64,000 nucleotides of DNA from Setaria digitata. Taxonomy: Eukaryota; Nematoda; Chromadorea; Rhabditida; Setariidae. The stretch spans positions 1,116,001 through 1,180,000 of the forward strand of contig RCAB01000001.1 in NCBI GenBank assembly GCA_003640385.1, in the 5' to 3' direction. How positions within the stretch are numbered: position 1 is the first letter of the stretch; every line of letters starts with the position of its first letter. A program made the translations under genes and the position numbers. Below, in pieces: positions 37,435 through 53,300 of this stretch. Below the pieces are notes generated by a model that worked only from the letters and a program-made list of their open reading frames with translations, was not told the DNA's origin and searched no databases.

Positions 37435-40116
37435 ATGTTGATGAGAGGACGGGCTCGGACGATACTTCTGATTATTATAATTATGGGTGGTGCCCTATAT
37501 ATACTGATCTCGGCTTCTGCAATATCTCCCATTTTCGACATGGTTAAAAGTAATATTGTCATATTGCCTGGACGAAAAATAAATAACTTGTCGCAGTACT
37601 CACCACTTATTTTCATTGGTTAGTCTTTTTCTGACTTAGTATGATTTAGTCATAAGGCTTCATTTATTTATTTATTTATTTATTTTTTTTGCCAATGCTC
37701 AACCAACCAACCTAATGCGGAAACATTTCTGAATTGCTGTAATGATCTTATCAGTATATGTACCATTAGAAAATTTCTCCGTGTTTGTAAAGTGAAATTA
37801 TTCCTACTTCTTTATTGTGTTCTACCGATTCGCTTTAGTTCCCGTGGAATTTAGCTATCGATCTGCCAGATATCTTTATCTCAGAGGCTGATATCATTGT
37901 CTTCTGGAACCTTCTTTGATATATTTTTTAGGTGGTGTTCCGCGATCTGGAACAACACTGATTCGTGCTATGTTGGATGCACATCCTGCTGTGCGATGGT
38001 TTGTCCAATGCATATATTGTTTAAACGAAGAAAAATCTTAACTGATGATATCCTTCCTTTTTTCTGTTGGTGAGCACAAAGGATGCTATGTAAGGTATTA
38101 TTTTTATTATAGTGGTGAAGAGACACGCATAATACCGCGCATTCTGGGACTTAGGACACAGTGGAAAAAGAGCCAGAAAGAATGGAATCGATTGAAAGAA
38201 GCTGGTGTCACTGATGAAGTAATCAACGATGCCATCTCATCATTCATATTACAGGTATGTTACCAACAGTTTGGAAATGTAGTGAAAGCTGCAACTGTGA
38301 TATTATGATTTTGCAGGTAATAGCTGGTCATGGTGAACCTGCTGAAAGACTGTGCAATAAGGACCCTTTCACAATGAAGTCAGCGGAATATCTTGCTCAG
38401 CTGTTCCCAAATAGCAAATTTTTACTGATGATTCGAGATGGCCGAGCGACGGTTCATTCAATCATATCGCGTCAGGTAACGATAACGGGTTTCGATCTCA
38501 ACGATCCAAGACAGTGTTTGGATAAGTGGAACCGTGCTATTAAAATAATGTACGAGGTACTAGTTTAATACATTTTTTCTTTGTCAATTATTTTGTAAAA
38601 AGTGATATAAGAATGGGGATTTCTTAGTTATGAGCTATTTCGCATCATTACACGAAAAGCACTTAGGCCTATTTCGATCTCTGAAATCCACGTAACATAT
38701 TTAGCAATCTGTGGGAATGTAACTAATAGTTTACTTTTTTAATTATTTCCAAATCGCTGCTTACTTTTTTCTGAGACTGATTTTGAAATCAAGAAAAAAA
38801 TTATTAGTTACTTAAAGTCTAATATGTGGGTTTAATTAAGATAGAGAATATGTCTTGGTTACGCTTGTTAGCATTCAGACTTTTAATTAATTCATGCTAT
38901 AAACCAATTTTCAGCAATGCAAAGCAGTAGGTCGAAAGCGATGTTTAATGGTTTATTATGAGCAGCTGGTACTGCACCCAGAGCAGCAGTTGCGTCGTAT
39001 TCTTAGTTTTCTGGATGTTCCATGGAATGATCGGGTCCTTCATCATGACAAACTCATTGGCAAGGATATTTCGCTCTCTAAGTATGCTGTCTGTCTACTG
39101 CTTTTTTGCTCTTTATAAAGGGTCATTGTTTTATTTTTATTTTTTAAGTATGACCAGTTCCATTCTATAAAAATGAAATTGTTCTGTGCAACAAAATGTT
39201 TGACAACTAACAGAATCGTTTTGTCATTTTTTACAGTGCTCTACTGATGATGGTTAATTGCGGTTTTTGTCTTCTTGTATATTTCATTCTCCTAAAAGGA
39301 AAGATTGGTCATATCATTCCAGATCTTTCTGCTAACTAAGGATCCTTATTTTGAACTTTATAATCATTTCTCTTGTAGTAATGTTTCATCCATAAATATA
39401 AAGAAGTGATTAACAGCGTATGAACGAAGGAAAGCTCAGGAGAAAAAATTTAGCTAATATTTGTACAAAAATATGTATTAGTTACAGAACATGGTTTTTT
39501 TATATATTAAGAGAACGTACAGTTTTTCAGAGTTGAAAGATCAACTGACCAGGTAATCAAACCCGTAAACTTGGATGCATTAACCAAGTGGGTTGGTACG
39601 TTTAGTGAGGATATTATCCAGGAAATGGCTTCTCTAGCACCGATGTTAGCCGAACTCGGGTTCGTTATTCGTAACAGCCTTTGATGATTATAATGCCACC
39701 AATTTTGACTAATTTATGTGGTATGATATTTGTAGGGGTTGGAAGCATTACTTGTTTTTTGTTTTGTTCTTCTCTCTTTGTTTTTTCTTCTGTTTTTTGA
39801 GTAGTAAACTTATCTCATTTATTGTTTCATTCAGGTAGCCGTTTTGAGCCTGGAAAATTTTCCAATAAATTCGATGTAAACGGAATTCTTGACAAAAAAG
39901 AAAGTCTTTCCGGAGCGGGATGAGCTATTCTGATAGGTAATATCTCCTTTCAGATATGATCCAAATGCTAATCCACCCAAATATGGTGAACCTGATCCGA
40001 TTGTTCTAAAGAATACTGATGAGTTGCACATGAATATGAAAGAATGGGAGCGTCGAGCGAAAGAAGTGGTTGCTCCAGCAGTGATAGCTGTTCCGGCTCC
40101 TCCACTTGCACGATGA
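37435..40116 (+). CDS. Protein-tyrosine sulfotransferase (TPST)
   Basis: Type II Golgi membrane enzyme that transfers sulfate from PAPS to tyrosines of secreted and membrane proteins. Seven exons in phase: 37435-37618, 37932-37998, 38113-38254, 38317-38556, 38915-39081, 39531-39659 and 39954-40116, 363 residues (human TPST1 is 370). A short basic N-tail (MLMRGRAR) precedes one membrane segment (about residues 9-28). The PAPS 5'-phosphosulfate loop is [20 protein letters not shown], followed by [17 protein letters not shown] with the catalytic Glu. The 3'-phosphate site is [18 protein letters not shown]. Other family blocks are [47 protein letters not shown] and [15 protein letters not shown]. 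Intron 6 begins with GTTCGT, a weak donor; reading through it would replace the last 54 residues with a short tail and stop. The first in-frame ATG after a TTTCAG acceptor was taken as start. Confidence 0.96.
37661..37690. repeat. (TTTA)n microsatellite in TPST intron 1
   Basis: About six TTTA units followed by a T run, inside the first TPST intron. Confidence 0.7.
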
Positions 40117-41566
40117 AGATTCCGATGTATACTTACAAGTACCACACATTTATCTCATATAATTATATACATGTATTTAATCATCGTTGTAATTGTTTTT
40201 TTCCACTTTTTTTTTCTGCTTATTTCTACATTTATATCGGAACAGATTTTGATTTCAGGAGAATTTTTATAAAATGTTTCAAAGTCTTCATTTCCAGCTT
40301 TTTTCTCTCAGTCAGTCAGTTAATGATTCATTCGTTTGTTTAAATATCAATGCTGCGTTCTGTTTTAATGGAGCTTTCGTTTAGAAATAGCAACTCTTGT
40401 CGACTAATTCACGTCCTATCAAGTAACTAAAGATAGTTCACTCAAATTGGATGTTTCTGTTTGATAAGAATCAGAAGGTATCAGTAGCATCGCAAAGAAG
40501 ACTTAAACAATTCTAGCAAGTTCTTTACTTCATGGTTGATATTTGTTTTGGTGATAGCTAAAAATGTTTTCTCCGTGCTTGGGTTCGTTTTAGAAATCCT
40601 TTCCCGTCAACAAATAATGCTCATTAATGATAGCCTCATGTAAATTTGATAATTTCGTCGCCCTTCAAATACTTCTCGCTATAATTTTTTGACCTAAACC
40701 CTTCTTGTTTCTATTAATCGTTATGATAAATGCCTTAATGAGGCCGTCGGTTCCTAAACCACTGTGTCATCAGCGGACATACATACAATGATCAAGCGCG
40801 CGAGTAGTTTTTGAGTTCGCTTACTTATTTTCTTGATTTCATAGATCTAAACTTTCCTCTGCGAGAAAACTATGGATTTTATTTATTTTGTTTTTATGTA
40901 AAGCCTGGCAGTGTAGTCTAGGCTATCGTTTCTTATACGGGTTTTGAAATTACTTTATCTTACTTCTTTTCATTAATCCATGTAGTCACGAGAGTGGCAC
41001 GTTCTGAGAGCTCCTTGCTCCCTCTAAAAACTTTTAAACCGAAGTTCTTCCAGTTTATCTTTTCAGACCCCCCATTTTCGATAATTCAACGCCAGTGAAA
41101 TGGTTATAAACACAACTGTCTCAATCTCGCATTTCTGTATATATTACGTGACTAGCACCCCATAGTTAAATTTAATAATTTTTTTGTCATTTTGATTAAA
41201 TCCATTTGATTACATCGTATTTTATACAATTGAGTGGTTTCGAACCATGATGGCCTTCCGGAAATCTGAAGCTAACTTCACAGTGCTCGATGGAAATCTT
41301 GCAATGCGGTGGGGAATCTGGTGACGATGATTAAACTTATATGCGTAGTAACGGTAATGATCTATTGTCATTATATAAATTTTAAATTTATAGTACTGCA
41401 GTGTAAAAAGAGGAAGAGAGTTACTTCAAAACGATTAGTTTATAGATACATGATATATCAAACAATTAATTCGATATATGGTCAAATCTGTCGTTCACAT
41501 ATTTAAAAAAAAAAAACACATCAAAAAGTATATCATTTCAAAGTCTTAAAATATGTGGAAATGTGT
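40117..41566. other. Convergent intergenic region TPST / DMC1
   Basis: About 1.45 kb between two genes whose 3' ends face each other. It holds T-rich 3' UTR-like sequence after TPST. No further exon, RNA gene or repeat was recognised. Confidence 0.5.
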
Positions 41567-44396
<2,830 letters not shown>

Positions 44397-44879
44397 GTCT
44401 TCTGTCTCGTATCGACAGCTAAAATACGTTTCAGGGCAACTTCAATCAGTAAAATGAAATTTGGAACAGTGAAGTACCATAATCCATTTCGAATTAAACT
44501 TCCCCAAACAAAGTTGCTATCCATCATTGCATGTTCTTACCCTGAGTTTCAGAAAAATTAGGAGTGTGATATGATTAAGGATAGTGACGTATTTCTGGCA
44601 CCTGAGAACCTTAAAATATGGAAATCCATAGTCAGCAACGATTTCTCAAACAGAAAACTAGACAGGAGGAGCACATGCATCACCTGTTCAATTTTCCTGA
44701 TCAATATGAAAACCTGATGCCTCCCGCGACTCCCCGGACTGCGTACAACTAGCTACATCTCAGTCCAGCGAACTCTGACAACATAAAGTAGAACAGTAAT
44801 AATAATACCACTTTCTAGAAGATTCCACCCTTCAGTTCCGATTCTGCACGTAAATGTTGATTTGACGATTTGCTAACTG

Positions 44880-44984
44880 TATCGCTCGTGTACGTACATA
44901 CATTCATCACTATCTCATGTCGCTCGTAAATACCGTCTCTATCGCTCGTGTGCACCTACCATCAATTATCTCATGTGGCTTGTG
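44880..44984. repeat. Imperfect direct repeat, 60-bp period, two copies
   Basis: ATCGCTCGTG, a variable CTACC/ATACATT part and ATCTCATGT(C/G)GCT appear from 44880 and again from 44940. The second copy is slightly shorter. It lies upstream of the DMC1 start. Confidence 0.6.
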
Positions 44985-46839
44985 CATCAGAGGAGTGAAG
45001 CGCAAGTGACCGACCTTAAGGGCCAATTTGTGTAATATTCCGTTGGAATTGTCTTTCACAAACTTCAGCGCCGCAGGGTAACATTCTGAAGACAACTGCA
45101 TTTCCATCCACACTCTCCATGCGGAAGAAGGGAGCGGAGCAGGACATCGTCACTTCCTCTCTGGTTGCCAATCTACAAATAAACATTTCCGAAAGTCCAG
45201 ATACGATCTCGGCAGGGTTTTGCATTCCGGAAGATTGCAGTTGGCTAATATGAACCTTCAGTCCCTAGTCCCAGTTACTTCCCGACGTTTCCAAAACTTT
45301 GCAGCTCAGTGGCTCCATATCGGTCACACGAGCACTGACTCGTACCAGTGCAGTACTAATGTTTCACTGCGTCGGTCACGCGCACGTTTTCCACGCACAG
45401 TCTCACGTATCACTTCCTGACTTTCTGGTCGATTTGTCATTTCAGCAGGTGTACATCTTCTCTCGCCTCACACCCCTTCTGTCTTCTACTACCCTCTTTC
45501 TCTGTTTATTTCTCAGGACTGAACTGTTTTCGTGTATGCAGTATAGAGAGAGAAAGAGAGGGAGGGTGTGCGGAGCGTCGCGTTGCGTCTATTGCTGTTC
45601 ACAGTTGTAAACATGTTTATCGTCGCCGGTAGATTCCTGTGAGGGATGGCGTGTTGCGTGACGTGGTGCTTTCACGGGACTTCTTGCAAGCGTTTGTGCA
45701 TTCGCTTCCAAGTAAGCGTCTCCGCAGAAGAGCTATTTGAAAAGGAAGGAGATGAGTGATTTGTTACTGACTCATTGATTATTTTCCTTCTTGACATCGT
45801 TAAGGAAGCCTTGCCAAATGTTCTTCGAAACTGTTGATGAATCTTTATTTACAGATTCTGGATTAAACGTGCGTTTCGATGATCTCATGTATCCTAGAGT
45901 AATGTGACCTTTGCTGTGTGTATCTTCCGAAACGAGAGGAAGAAGGTGCAGAAGGTTGTTGGAAACGTTACGGAAGCAATCGGTGGCGCAGGTAAAATGC
46001 CTCTGGTGCACCACACTGTTTGGTTCCATTGAGTTTACATGTTTTGCAAGGGGGGGGGGTGTACTTTCTGTGTACTGAAGTGCACATCGTCGATGAATAG
46101 AATTAGAAGTCAAAAAAAAAATTCTACTTTTTTTACAACTCAGTACACAAGTGATTTAAATGAATTCTTTTATCACTGAGTTTGAAAGTTGTTCTGTTTC
46201 TGTTCGGTATTGAATTTTCCAACCTTTACGGTTAGTGACTCCTCTCTTTCTCGTTTGCCATGGATGCAGGTTGCGACATTCCAAAACAGCGGGATATTTA
46301 TCCAGGGTATTGAATAAGATATTAAGTGATAGCCAATTAAATCATTGGGAGTTAAACTAGTGCTATCGAATCGTAATGACTTCCGTGTACATTTTACTGT
46401 CATGCTAGCATGTTTTCTGTGATGAAAGCAATGATTATGATAATATTTAATATCTACCATTAATCAGAAGTCTTGACGCAGTACACTTATCATTTCCTAT
46501 TTATCAGTGATGAGACACATAGTATTTTCAGGTGGTATGCCGTGGAAGAAATGGGTGAAACTAGCAAATCAATTCGAGACCTGGAGACTGTTCGGAGATG
46601 TGCAGTGTCGGCCAGCACGATGTCACTTTTGACAATAAAATCGTTAAAATGCCCAGTATTGATGTTTTTCTTTTCCAATCACAAATACGAATGAATGTCC
46701 TGGACAACTGCAGCGATAATTTATAAGTGACTTATAAATACACTCTACACCTTAAATTTCCCTGCACTAAAGCTTTTTCATTCATAAATTGGTTGACGGC
46801 TATTGACCCGAAAGATTCAGTCGACCAATGTATTTCCTG

Positions 46840-46868
<29 letters not shown>
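46840..46868 (+). repeat. Poly(T) run of about 29 bases
   Basis: Homopolymer T run. On the minus strand it is a poly(A) run, but no retroposed gene was found beside it. Confidence 0.8.
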
Positions 46869-46870
<2 letters not shown>

Positions 46871-47829
46871 TACCTTAACTGAAAAGCAACTGACAAATTT
46901 AATGAGACATAGCTTTGGTCGGCTCGAATATATTGGTTTTAACGTTTGCAACTCACTGATTTTGTAAAATTCTCACTGCTTTCAAGATGGTTATTTAAAC
47001 TTTTTCTTTTACTTTTGTTCATCATGTGATTGCTTTCATAACAATATACCTCGATTATTTGTATTTTAAGATATTATACCTCCCGCATGCTTTGGTGATT
47101 CAGCCAATATCTACCTCAATTTCTGGTATCGCCTTGGCATCCAGAATGTATAGAAATGTACCTCTTTTATCTTTTCTTGATGCTTGATTTTTTTACTTCC
47201 GTGTTTGTCAAGTTTTGAGTTTTAATTCTTCTAACTGGAGTTTTAAAATTTTTTGTAAACTACCGAATCCTGATGTGTTAGTAGTTAATCAGAGAGAAAA
47301 TGTTTTGGTAAAAGGTGATATGTCATTGTATATACTGGAAACAAAAACAGGGAGTTGGAAGATTAATCACTTATGGGCAGCCTATGCACATTTTATCATC
47401 CTCTTATGATAATCTGTTCTTGGTGGAGAGTGAGAGCTAACTGACACAAGTATTTTGAATCCTAACTGCTTTCGACATCCAGCACTAGTGAAGGGATCAC
47501 TGTTATAGGGTGAAACCTCTTTTCAACAAATCGAAAGAATCAATCGTATTTCGTAAATTGAGGTCTGTATTTTGTACTTACATTGATATCATTAGTAGTT
47601 ATACTGAATAAAAGAGCTTTTCTACAAAGTGAAGGCAGAATTACTAAGGGATACCTCCGTTTTTACTTCAGAGTTTTTGTGGTGCACCAGAAACAGGTAT
47701 AATGGAGAGGCATATTAAACTGAAGGAGTGGTTCATAGGCGAGTACAGAAAATGGAAAGTTGGCACAGAATTCATCATAACTAATCCTAGTTAGTTTTAT
47801 CGTTGACTGAACAATTTCCGTCGTTTCTG

Positions 47830-49651
47830 TTAAAGAGTGCCAGCAGCTTTCATTGCCATTCTAACAGCCTTGCTAGCAGGTCGAAATACCTGAAATGTCG
47901 GTAGATTCGAAGACTGATTCGCAAAGGGAAGGGAACCACATTTCCTGTTCTATTCATCTATTACCTGTTCAGGAGAATTCGTGTACCTGGAAAGAACAAT
48001 TCATGTCTTCAGAAATGGTCATTGTCCCACCAGCATTATCAAACTGTCCGCAGTAGTGTGGTGCTGAGAAGATCGTAACGAGGCGTCGATTCGCAAAGAA
48101 CTCATATCCATCCTGTACCACCTGATGAGCTCGTGCAATCAGATCTAAGTCCAACTTCTGGCAAATATCTACAACAACATCCTGTCCGAATGTGTATGAC
48201 GCACCACGAGTATTCGCCTGCCAACCTTTTACCCACTGGTCTGGATCGGACCTGTAAGTAACTAAGATGCCCTTCAAATTCTACCCAAAATGCGATAAAA
48301 TAGAAGTGTGTGGTAACCACCAAAGCAGATCGATTTCCATAGATGGATTGGGTGGATCAATTGGTCGGGGTAGGTTACGAAGCTGGTCCAAGTTATTCAG
48401 ATGAGGTGACAAGCCACCATGCATACACAGAATTCGTCCACCAATATAACCACAAAGAGGCATCCAGTTGAATGTGTCCTGAAAGAGAACAGAAAAAGTC
48501 ATACCGACATTTTGTTTCATTGGGAAGCCAAGCGAAATACTTGAAAAGCGTTCCACAGGCGAGTCGAATGATATCTGCGATTACATTCTTCGAAAAAACC
48601 GTATACGCGATTGATAGCCGATGTCTCGTGATTTCCTGCAATTTTCCTAATTGCTCTAGACATATCATCCACAAACCATGAATTGCTTCAGCAGTGATTA
48701 TAGATATTCAAGTTAATATTTTGGAATCTAAAAGGTAAATCTATTTGGCCGTAGTGAAAGGGTTAATTTTAATTTAGTTAGCAGACCTCTGAGCATGAAG
48801 AAATTTTCGGGATATTTGATTTTATAACAAAATTGCAGACATATGGTTTCGATGTTCTGCTTTCCACGATCAACGAAATCGCCCAAGAAAAGATAATTAG
48901 ATTCCGGCGGGAAACCATTTCTATCATAAATACGGAGCAGGTCCGAATACTGTAATGCTTTCCTAATCGAAAATTTGCTTGCAATCTGGCTTTGCTGAAG
49001 TCTTCAAAAGAAAACTTCTTTGAAAAGAAGACATATCGAGACTGATCTGTACAAGAGTTATTCATTTCCAAAGTATTGCTACATTTTTGTAGCGTCTGGA
49101 TACTTGAAAGAAATACGAATACAAGGAATACTTGGCCGTGGATATCTCCGCAAACGACGAGAGGTGGATCTACTTCAATGAGGCTGCTTTGGCTTATGAA
49201 TACTTCTTTTGCTTTTTGGCATACTCGGTGAAGCTCCTCTTCAGCAACCTGTAGTCGCAGTTTCACTAACTTCCACAATCATTCAGTTCACTTCTGGTCT
49301 CACAATTACTGAGGTAGTTGGACGCAGCACCTCAAGTGATACTGATATGATGATATGGTGTTAGAGACGCAACGTCTAAACTTTATACGAGACTCCCAGC
49401 TGCTTTTCTACATTAACAACAAAAAAACAAACTGCAAACGGTTGCTAGTACCCGCTAACTGCGTAAAATATCAAGGATTTACTTCTCATCAGTAATGAAT
49501 CATGCACGCCGGCTTAGAGAACACCGCGATTGCGACAAATGCTCACACCGGGACTTAAAAGGTCGAACTGTACCTGAGTTGTAAGACGCCCACCAGCCAT
49601 ACCCACATTCAGCAGGCGGCTAATCATATTATCAACATCAAATCCTGCCAT
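47830..49651 (-). CDS. Divergent PP1-type serine/threonine protein phosphatase
   Basis: Metal-dependent protein phosphatase of the PPP family, PP1-like. Seven exons in phase: 49651-49574, 49248-49132, 48949-48787, 48635-48541, 48478-48318, 48251-47987 and 47889-47830, 312 residues. Metal-site motifs are intact: GDIHGQ (60-65), GDFVDRG (88-94), GNHET (120-124), [24 protein letters not shown] and [13 protein letters not shown]. Compared with canonical PP1 (recalled), it has GNHET for [19 protein letters not shown] for [22 protein letters not shown] for FTFGAEVV and PHYCG for PNYCG. The C-terminus after CSFQ is short ([11 protein letters not shown] to stop). A Trp doublet at the exon 5/6 junction (LLWWSDPD) adds a residue unless another splice site is used. 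Nematodes carry expanded, often male-germline, PP1-like families, and this is probably one of them rather than the housekeeping PP1. Confidence 0.92.
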
Positions 49652-50367
49652 TTCCGCCAGTCAACTATTTGCAGTTGGCTCCGCTGAAACAGAATGGATT
49701 TAACGGATAAGCAACTAGCATTACCATTGGCATGGTGTCAAAAGCTGAGCATATGGGGTAGAGTTCATATCCTGGATGGATCATATCCCTTGGGTTACAA
49801 TGATCTCAACCATCTTCATTTCATTTTCAAAATACATACAATTCCAGTTTATGTTTAAAACTAGCGCGATTCTAGTCATAATTCACTCTTAACTATTGCA
49901 GCAAAAAGTCATTTGAAAACTTGACAGGTCCAAATCCGAATTCCATCAAATTGCTATCTTGCACGAAACATAAATCTACATAAATACGGTCCATCATCGC
50001 TAACTTCTACTGAACAAACTAACTCGTCGTGGAAAAGACCAATTAAGCGATAAGGCAATCGCCTACAGCTACCGTAAGCGATTATTCTCTGAGCTGAGCT
50101 GATCAAACAATGAAGGCTAAGATCATATCCTATTTTTTATATGATTTTTTTTTGATCAGAGGAAACCTGCCTGATTTGCATAACATGCAGTTCTCTTCAG
50201 AAGAGTTCCTTCTCTGAGAGGATATTTCTACAGATATCTAATTCAGTCTTTTAAATCATCTCGACAATTCTTCGTTTTATTTCTCTTCAGTGTCTGGGAA
50301 TGCTAAAATTGCTTAGTCAAAACGATATTTGTTCTACAGATTTATTACAGAAAAGGACACAACTGCA
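49652..50367. other. Intergenic, upstream of the PP1-like gene
   Basis: About 0.7 kb between the phosphatase start and the 3' end of the SLC26 gene, both on the minus strand. No exon, RNA gene or repeat was recognised. Confidence 0.5.
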
Positions 50368-53300
50368 TTAACAAATACTGTAATTTTTCTTCTCAGCTGT
50401 ATCAACATCAGCATTAGCCATTCGGATAGCTTCTTCCAGAGATGGAAAGAAGGAAGTCTTAGGTACCGAAGAATAAAAATTGATTCGTTCAAATGTGTCC
50501 AGTATCGTTTCTGAATTAAAATGACCTTCGAATAATCCCCATGATTCATATTTTGTTCAAGTAGCTTTTTAACACAAAAACTGGATCGAATTATTTGAAA
50601 TTTTCCCTAACATAAGCAAATCTCGCCAAAATAAAAAGATATGTCAAAATTCGAAGAGCTGCTAGAATCTTAGCATCTGCCAAGAAGAGGTAGTACTATG
50701 TCATCTACCCTTATATGGTTGGATAATTTCCAAGTCCTTAACGTGACTCCTCCGTGAGGTCAGTTCGACATGCGCAACCATCAAGAATCGTTTTCTACTA
50801 CAGAAACCTATTTACTTGAGGGACTTGTTGAGCCCTAACTGCATAGATTTTTCTTTTACTTTTTTTTTCCTTTTAATATAAAATATGAACCTGACACACT
50901 TGCGAATAAAATTGTCTTTTTCATTTCCTTTCCTTGTAAATAGGCCTAAAAAATGGACTTCTGTCACTTAAAGGATTAAGAACTTTTCTGTTACTTAAAG
51001 GAATAAGAACTTGCTCTATCACCAGCATAGAACTATGCTATTTAGATTCTTTGAAATCTCCTTAAGTCCTTGACTCTAACGGTCACTGTGTGTTTAACAA
51101 TAAACAATATGAAATCTAAGCAAATTTTGAATTAAAAAAGCTTTCGTGAACCTCTCTGACGGCTTCGACACCCATTGTATCGATATTCGATATAGCTCCA
51201 CAATCGACGATAACAACTCCTGAAGGAGCCATTTCACCCCAACTACACGTCTTACAATTATTAGTCATTACCATTTCTTTTTGTGATAGCTCTTCATAAT
51301 TCGATTGTGCGATTGCTCTAGAAACTGCCATTTCATTCTGAAATCTGTGCTTTTCTCCATGAAATCCTACTCAGTTAGTGTGCTGCATTTGAAATTGGTG
51401 TGACAGGGGTATTGAAAAAATAAATAAATAAATAAAGTGAAAAGATTCAAAAAGAAGAACCGTTAGTTGCGCTTCACATTTTGGTCTCAAAGACTTCAAA
51501 CCTTAACTATCGCACAGGAGAATATATCTAAAAAAAAAAAAAAAAAAATTTAAAAAAGTGTGGTCAGGTTGAAATATTTGAAATTCACCAGTTCCAAATT
51601 ACTGGCCATGAAAAAGAATCAAAAAAATTCGTTAAATCCAGGTGACTTTTCATAGTCTTCTTCAGGAGACAAACATAAGGGTTTTTTTTTTTGGTTAAGC
51701 GGACAGGAACTTTGCTCATTACTTAAGAAAACATGCGCTTTCACTGAAATGTCCAGGTTAATGTTGGATGCATTAACACATTACAACTGTAGGCATATGC
51801 AGTGCATGTATAATGTACCAACATTACCCTTCGCAAAGAGTTCCAGAGACTAACATTTTTTATGTCTTGCAATTCATAATTTTGATTTGCATCATTTCTT
51901 ATTACATCGTTCATTTTATCACGAAAAGTCGCCACATTCACAAAACTAAGTGCCGCTTCAAAACGAATAATATCAATATTTTCATTCACCGGTTTTAAAC
52001 CATCATAATAAGGCAGAGGTCTATAAATATCGCCATTTGCCGTCTTACCCATTATAAATATTTTGGGCCTGAAAAAAAAATAATTTGCCTATTCACCTTA
52101 GCTGTATAAAGTTTACTGATTTTCAGCATAAAATTAAAGTACAAACCACTGTTCTCTAAAAGCCACAGAGATGAGCGTAAAAAGAACTGATATTGTAAGG
52201 CCGGTCATTACATCAAAAGAAGTCGTTGCTGCACAGCTCACCAACCATACTGCCTAGATTTGAGCGACAGCTAATTCAATAATAGTGAAAGAAGTATTTG
52301 GAAAGTAGAATGTTTAAGAAATAAGCTATATATTCCAACATATGCTATATTGAAGTAAAATGTTCGGAAAACATGAGAAGTGCTAACGAAATCAAATTTG
52401 CAGGTTTGCCACAGCTTCGATAATTCACGGAACTGCATGAACAAACTTCTCAAATTTACAATCACGATACAAGCCAGTACGCACTGTAATTCAAATGTAT
52501 TAGTTGATGAATACGATTATCTCTTAGAGGGCTTCGATTTTTTGAATACGAAGAGCGAATGCCTAATTTTTTGAAACCAACTAGCGTTCATTTCACAGCA
52601 GTAACTGCTACTGAAGGAAGAACTGGTTCGCATAACTGGATAACATAACACATAAAAGAATTAATGCAAAAGTATATTGGACTGACAACTATCACACGTA
52701 ATAAAGAAGAAACGGCAGAAAATGAACCAGACACAAGACACTTTAGAAAACTAAATGATAACTAACCATTGGAAGAGGCTCAAGTAGAGATCCAATAAAA
52801 GCAATAACTATCAATAATAATGCACTTGAGAACAAGATGTGAAGCTGAAACAATTCATAATGTAATATGAATGGTAGTAAAGAATGCATTTAAAAAAATT
52901 GAAAATGACCTGACTGTTAGCGCCAGATTGTTCACATACAGCTGACCGAGAAAGTGAACCACCAACTGGAAAGACCGGAAAGAAAGATGATAATGTATGT
53001 ATTAAGCCAATAGCGTATAATTCCTGAAAATAAATCCGGAATTTGTGATATGGTGTTTAAAAGAGTGGGAAAATTCAACAGCTATAATGCTTGCATTGAT
53101 TTGTGTTTCATTTTAGATTCTTCATGCTTTCTTGAATTTTGCAACATAGAATGAATCAGTTTTTCTGTGCTGAAAAAAAAAAACAGACAAAATAATCATA
53201 GAGAGGATCTTATTCCTAGTATGTCGGCAAACCTTTGAACTACATTACCTGCGTTGGATCAATTTTGTAGCACTTTTTTTTGGCGAATAATTTAGCCATC

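Larger units (their letters stand above)
44397..47829. other. Upstream region of DMC1 and 3' flank of the PP1-like gene
   Basis: No gene is firmly supported. Open frames on the minus strand near 44.9-45.2 kb are coding-like but have no identifiable family or full exon structure. Contains a tandem-like pair of repeats (44880-44984) and a run of about 29 T (46840-46868). Confidence 0.4.

Noticed and set aside
44912..45225. Two overlapping minus-strand open frames upstream of DMC1
   Set aside because: They overlap in different frames, neither has a recognisable family, and splice sites are weak.
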